The position numbers were made by a program, and so were the translations under genes. From Clostridium transplantifaecale (GTDB lineage: Bacteria > Bacillota > Clostridia > Lachnospirales > Lachnospiraceae), in NCBI RefSeq assembly GCF_900626075.1, contig NZ_UYZY01000002.1, positions 1-64,000 on the forward strand: a stretch of DNA of 64,000 nt, in the 5' to 3' direction. The notes beneath the pieces were generated by a model that was not told the origin of the DNA, searched no databases, and saw nothing but the letters and a program-made list of their open reading frames with translations. Of this stretch, positions 62,254 through 64,000 are shown piece by piece (the stretch's first letter is position 1; the number at the start of each line of letters is the position of its first letter).

Positions 62254-64000
62254 TTAAAGCTTGGAATCCTCTGAATCATTTAACGGTGCGGATTCCAGGA
62301 CTGCCGCCTCACCGCTTCTCTTTTTATAGCGTTTCACGGCCACAAGTTCCAGGCCAAGAATACCTGCCGCAAGGACGACATCAATTACAATCGCCATTAT
62401 CTGCCATGGCAGCAATCCGGTCTGTAAATTCTCCGGTTCATAGGCACGGCTGTTTACTACCGTATACATCACATTTTTGCATGCCTGACGCATTGCCTTC
62501 ACTCCGGTTGCACTCTTCGTATCTTTTACATGGTTTGTTTCTGTGTCGTATGCCACCAGCATGGCGTCGGTGCCGTTACGGATTGCCTGATCCGAACTCA
62601 TGTAACCGTAAACACCAAAGTAGTCGGTCAGCACAAAGCCTTTGAATCCCCATTCATCCCTGAGTACCGTGTTGCACAGCTCGGAGGAACCGCCTGCCCA
62701 TCTGGTGCCGATATAGTTGAAGGAAGACATGACTGCCTTTGCTCCGCCCTCTTTCACCGCAATCTCAAACGGTTTTAAGTAAATTTCACGGATTGCCTGC
62801 TCATTCGTCCACGTACACAGCATGCTGGTACGGTTTGTCTCCTGATCATTTAATGCAAAATGCTTGATATAGGCGTATACGCCGTACTGCTCTGCCCCGA
62901 TGACTGCTTTTGCCGCAATTCTTCCAGACAGCACACCGTCCTCAGAATAATACTCAAAGTTACGTCCTGCAAATGCGGAGCGGTGGATGTTCATAGCCGG
63001 TGCATACCAGCCGGAAACTCCCATTTCATCGGCCATCTTGCCGATACTCTGTCCAAAGGCCTCCGCAATGTCTTCATTCCATGTACATGCGATCATTACT
63101 GCCGACGGGAAGCCGATGGAACCGGTTCCTGTAAAGTTATTATTGATGGAAGCCGGACCGTCACAGTCAATGGTCTGCACCTTTCCGACGCTGCCGGCTG
63201 CCGAGGTCTGGTATCCGCCAAGGGCAATGACCGTATCCATGTCGCCGACCGTCATATTGTCGAGCAGGTCTTCCCACCGCGTATCCTCATAGGATGCGCC
63301 GCGCAGATCGGCCAGTTTGATGCTGTTCTTGGCTCCTGTTACCGGCATCTCATCGTCCGCCAGGTTCAGACTCTCCGTATTATAATTGCTGTTGTTGATG
63401 AACAGCGCTTTTTCTTCGTCCTTAAGCGTCAGGCTTGCCGGTGCAGCCGTTGCCGCCTCATAGTTGGCAAATCCGTCCCTGCGTGAAAGGTAAGTCAGGT
63501 CTCCTGCCGCATAGTCAAACAGGTTGGTTGCTGTAAGTACATCGGTGGAACGTCCTTCCTCCCCTGTATAGCGGATGGTTTCATCCACGGTATAGGTCTG
63601 TTCTGCCAGGATATTGTGGGAATCACGGTTGATGCTGATAATATAGTCGCCCGCATCCAGTACATACCCTTTTGCATCCCGGTAATCATAAGATGCCATC
63701 TCTTCCGCTGTAAACGAGATTTTTAAAGTCTGGGAAGCTCCCGGCTCAAGCAAATCCGTCTTGTCAAATGCAATCAGATTAGCCGAAGCTTTTTCAATTC
63801 CGCCGTTCTCATAAGGCGGGTTGTAATATACTTCTACCACATCCTTACCGGCGGTATCCCCGGTATTGGTCACGGTCACATCAAAGCTTATTGTCCCATC
63901 CTGTTCCGAGATTTCTCCCATTTCCTGTGTAAATGCCGTGTAGGAAAGTCCGTATCCAAAGGGGTAAAGAACGGTTTTGTCATAATCTATCAGCCCCTCG
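62254..64000 (-). CDS. GH3 enzyme with permuted domain order and C-terminal membrane anchor (5' end outside window)
   Basis: The frame runs open to the window edge, so the start is missing; about 582 residues are visible. The first is the end of the alpha/beta domain with YPFGYGLSYTAF, followed by an Fn3-like domain, and only then the GH3 barrel (GPASINNNF, AGRNFEYYSEDG, KHFALNDQE, nucleophile Asp in FVLTDYFG). This is the reverse of the usual order. A hydrophobic helix (IMAIVIDVVLAAGILGLELVAV) and a basic/acidic tail end the protein, implying a membrane anchor with the catalytic part outside. Permuted GH3 enzymes are known from rumen clostridia. Confidence 0.88.
   Translation of the reverse strand, partial: EGLIDYDKTVLYPFGYGLSYTAFTQEMGEISEQDGTISFDVTVTNTGDTAGKDVVEVYYNPPYENGGIEKASANLIAFDKTDLLEPGASQTLKISFTAEEMASYDYRDAKGYVLDAGDYIISINRDSHNILAEQTYTVDETIRYTGEEGRSTDVLTATNLFDYAAGDLTYLSRRDGFANYEAATAAPASLTLKDEEKALFINNSNYNTESLNLADDEMPVTGAKNSIKLADLRGASYEDTRWEDLLDNMTVGDMDTVIALGGYQTSAAGSVGKVQTIDCDGPASINNNFTGTGSIGFPSAVMIACTWNEDIAEAFGQSIGKMADEMGVSGWYAPAMNIHRSAFAGRNFEYYSEDGVLSGRIAAKAVIGAEQYGVYAYIKHFALNDQETNRTSMLCTWTNEQAIREIYLKPFEIAVKEGGAKAVMSSFNYIGTRWAGGSSELCNTVLRDEWGFKGFVLTDYFGVYGYMSSDQAIRNGTDAMLVAYDTETNHVKDTKSATGVKAMRQACKNVMYTVVNSRAYEPENLQTGLLPWQIMAIVIDVVLAAGILGLELVAVKRYKKRSGEAAVLESAPLNDSEDSKL

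Noticed and set aside
1..64000. tRNA, rRNA, prophage, integrase or insertion-sequence genes
   Set aside because: No such sequence or protein motif was seen on either strand.

Overview
The window looks like a chromosomal segment of a gut-type, spore-forming member of the Lachnospiraceae (Clostridium symbiosum / Enterocloster / Hungatella-like). This is an inference from moderate GC content, strong AGGAGG ribosome binding sites, TTGACA-N17-TATAAT promoters, a CIRCE-controlled clpB, a sporulation-type GH18/LysM hydrolase, BceRSAB-type and LytTR/GHKL two-component systems, and tandem GH3 glycosidases. I saw no rRNA, tRNA, CRISPR array, phage or insertion-sequence genes. Most genes lie on the minus strand.

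Layout. 1-735: two homologous, convergently oriented copies of a long structured RNA (or hairpin element) beside clpB. 767-7.0 kb: clpB, a lipoprotein, an aldo/keto reductase, then a decayed stretch with a MerR-type promoter joined to a cupin remnant and a DhaL remnant. 7.1-16.2 kb: a pentapeptide protein, a Bce-type peptide sensing/efflux operon with a recognisable BceR operator, a GT87-like membrane protein, and an Lsa-like ABC-F gene behind a leader that reads as a complete ribosome-controlled attenuator. 16.3-22.5 kb: an ABC importer with two PHP-family phosphoesterases. 22.5-26.1 kb: a LysR regulator, a split chromate transporter whose first subunit carries a pentad-repeat tail, and uppP. 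26.1-28.9 kb: an FMN-riboswitch operon ribU / creatininase-family / YkgJ-family, plus a 57-residue small protein. 29.2-33.5 kb: a secreted esterase-like protein, a small helical protein and a YaaH-like spore hydrolase. 33.6-37.5 kb: a polar amino-acid ABC importer with an M20 peptidase. 37.8-42.1 kb: a sensorless hybrid kinase, a CPBP protease, and a MarR-FUSC operon with paired operators. 42.5-50.9 kb: PhzF, alpha/beta hydrolase, isochorismatase-like hydrolase, NERD-HRDC protein, alkyltransferase-like protein, macrodomain, transglutaminase-like protein and a UvrD-like helicase with a nuclease-like insertion. 51.1-56 kb: the oxidative pentose phosphate operon rpiA-pgl-gnd-zwf. 56.3-59.6 kb: a PEBP protein, a LytTR/GHKL system and a GtrA-like protein. 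59.7-64 kb: two GH3 enzymes, one of canonical and one of permuted domain order, the latter cut by the window end.

The most notable items are the duplicated structured RNA, the ABC-F attenuator with its seven-codon leader peptide, the FMN-riboswitch operon linking a riboflavin transporter to a creatininase-family enzyme, the permuted membrane-anchored GH3 enzyme, and the helicase/NERD/macrodomain/ATL neighbourhood. All were read by eye; no database search was run.
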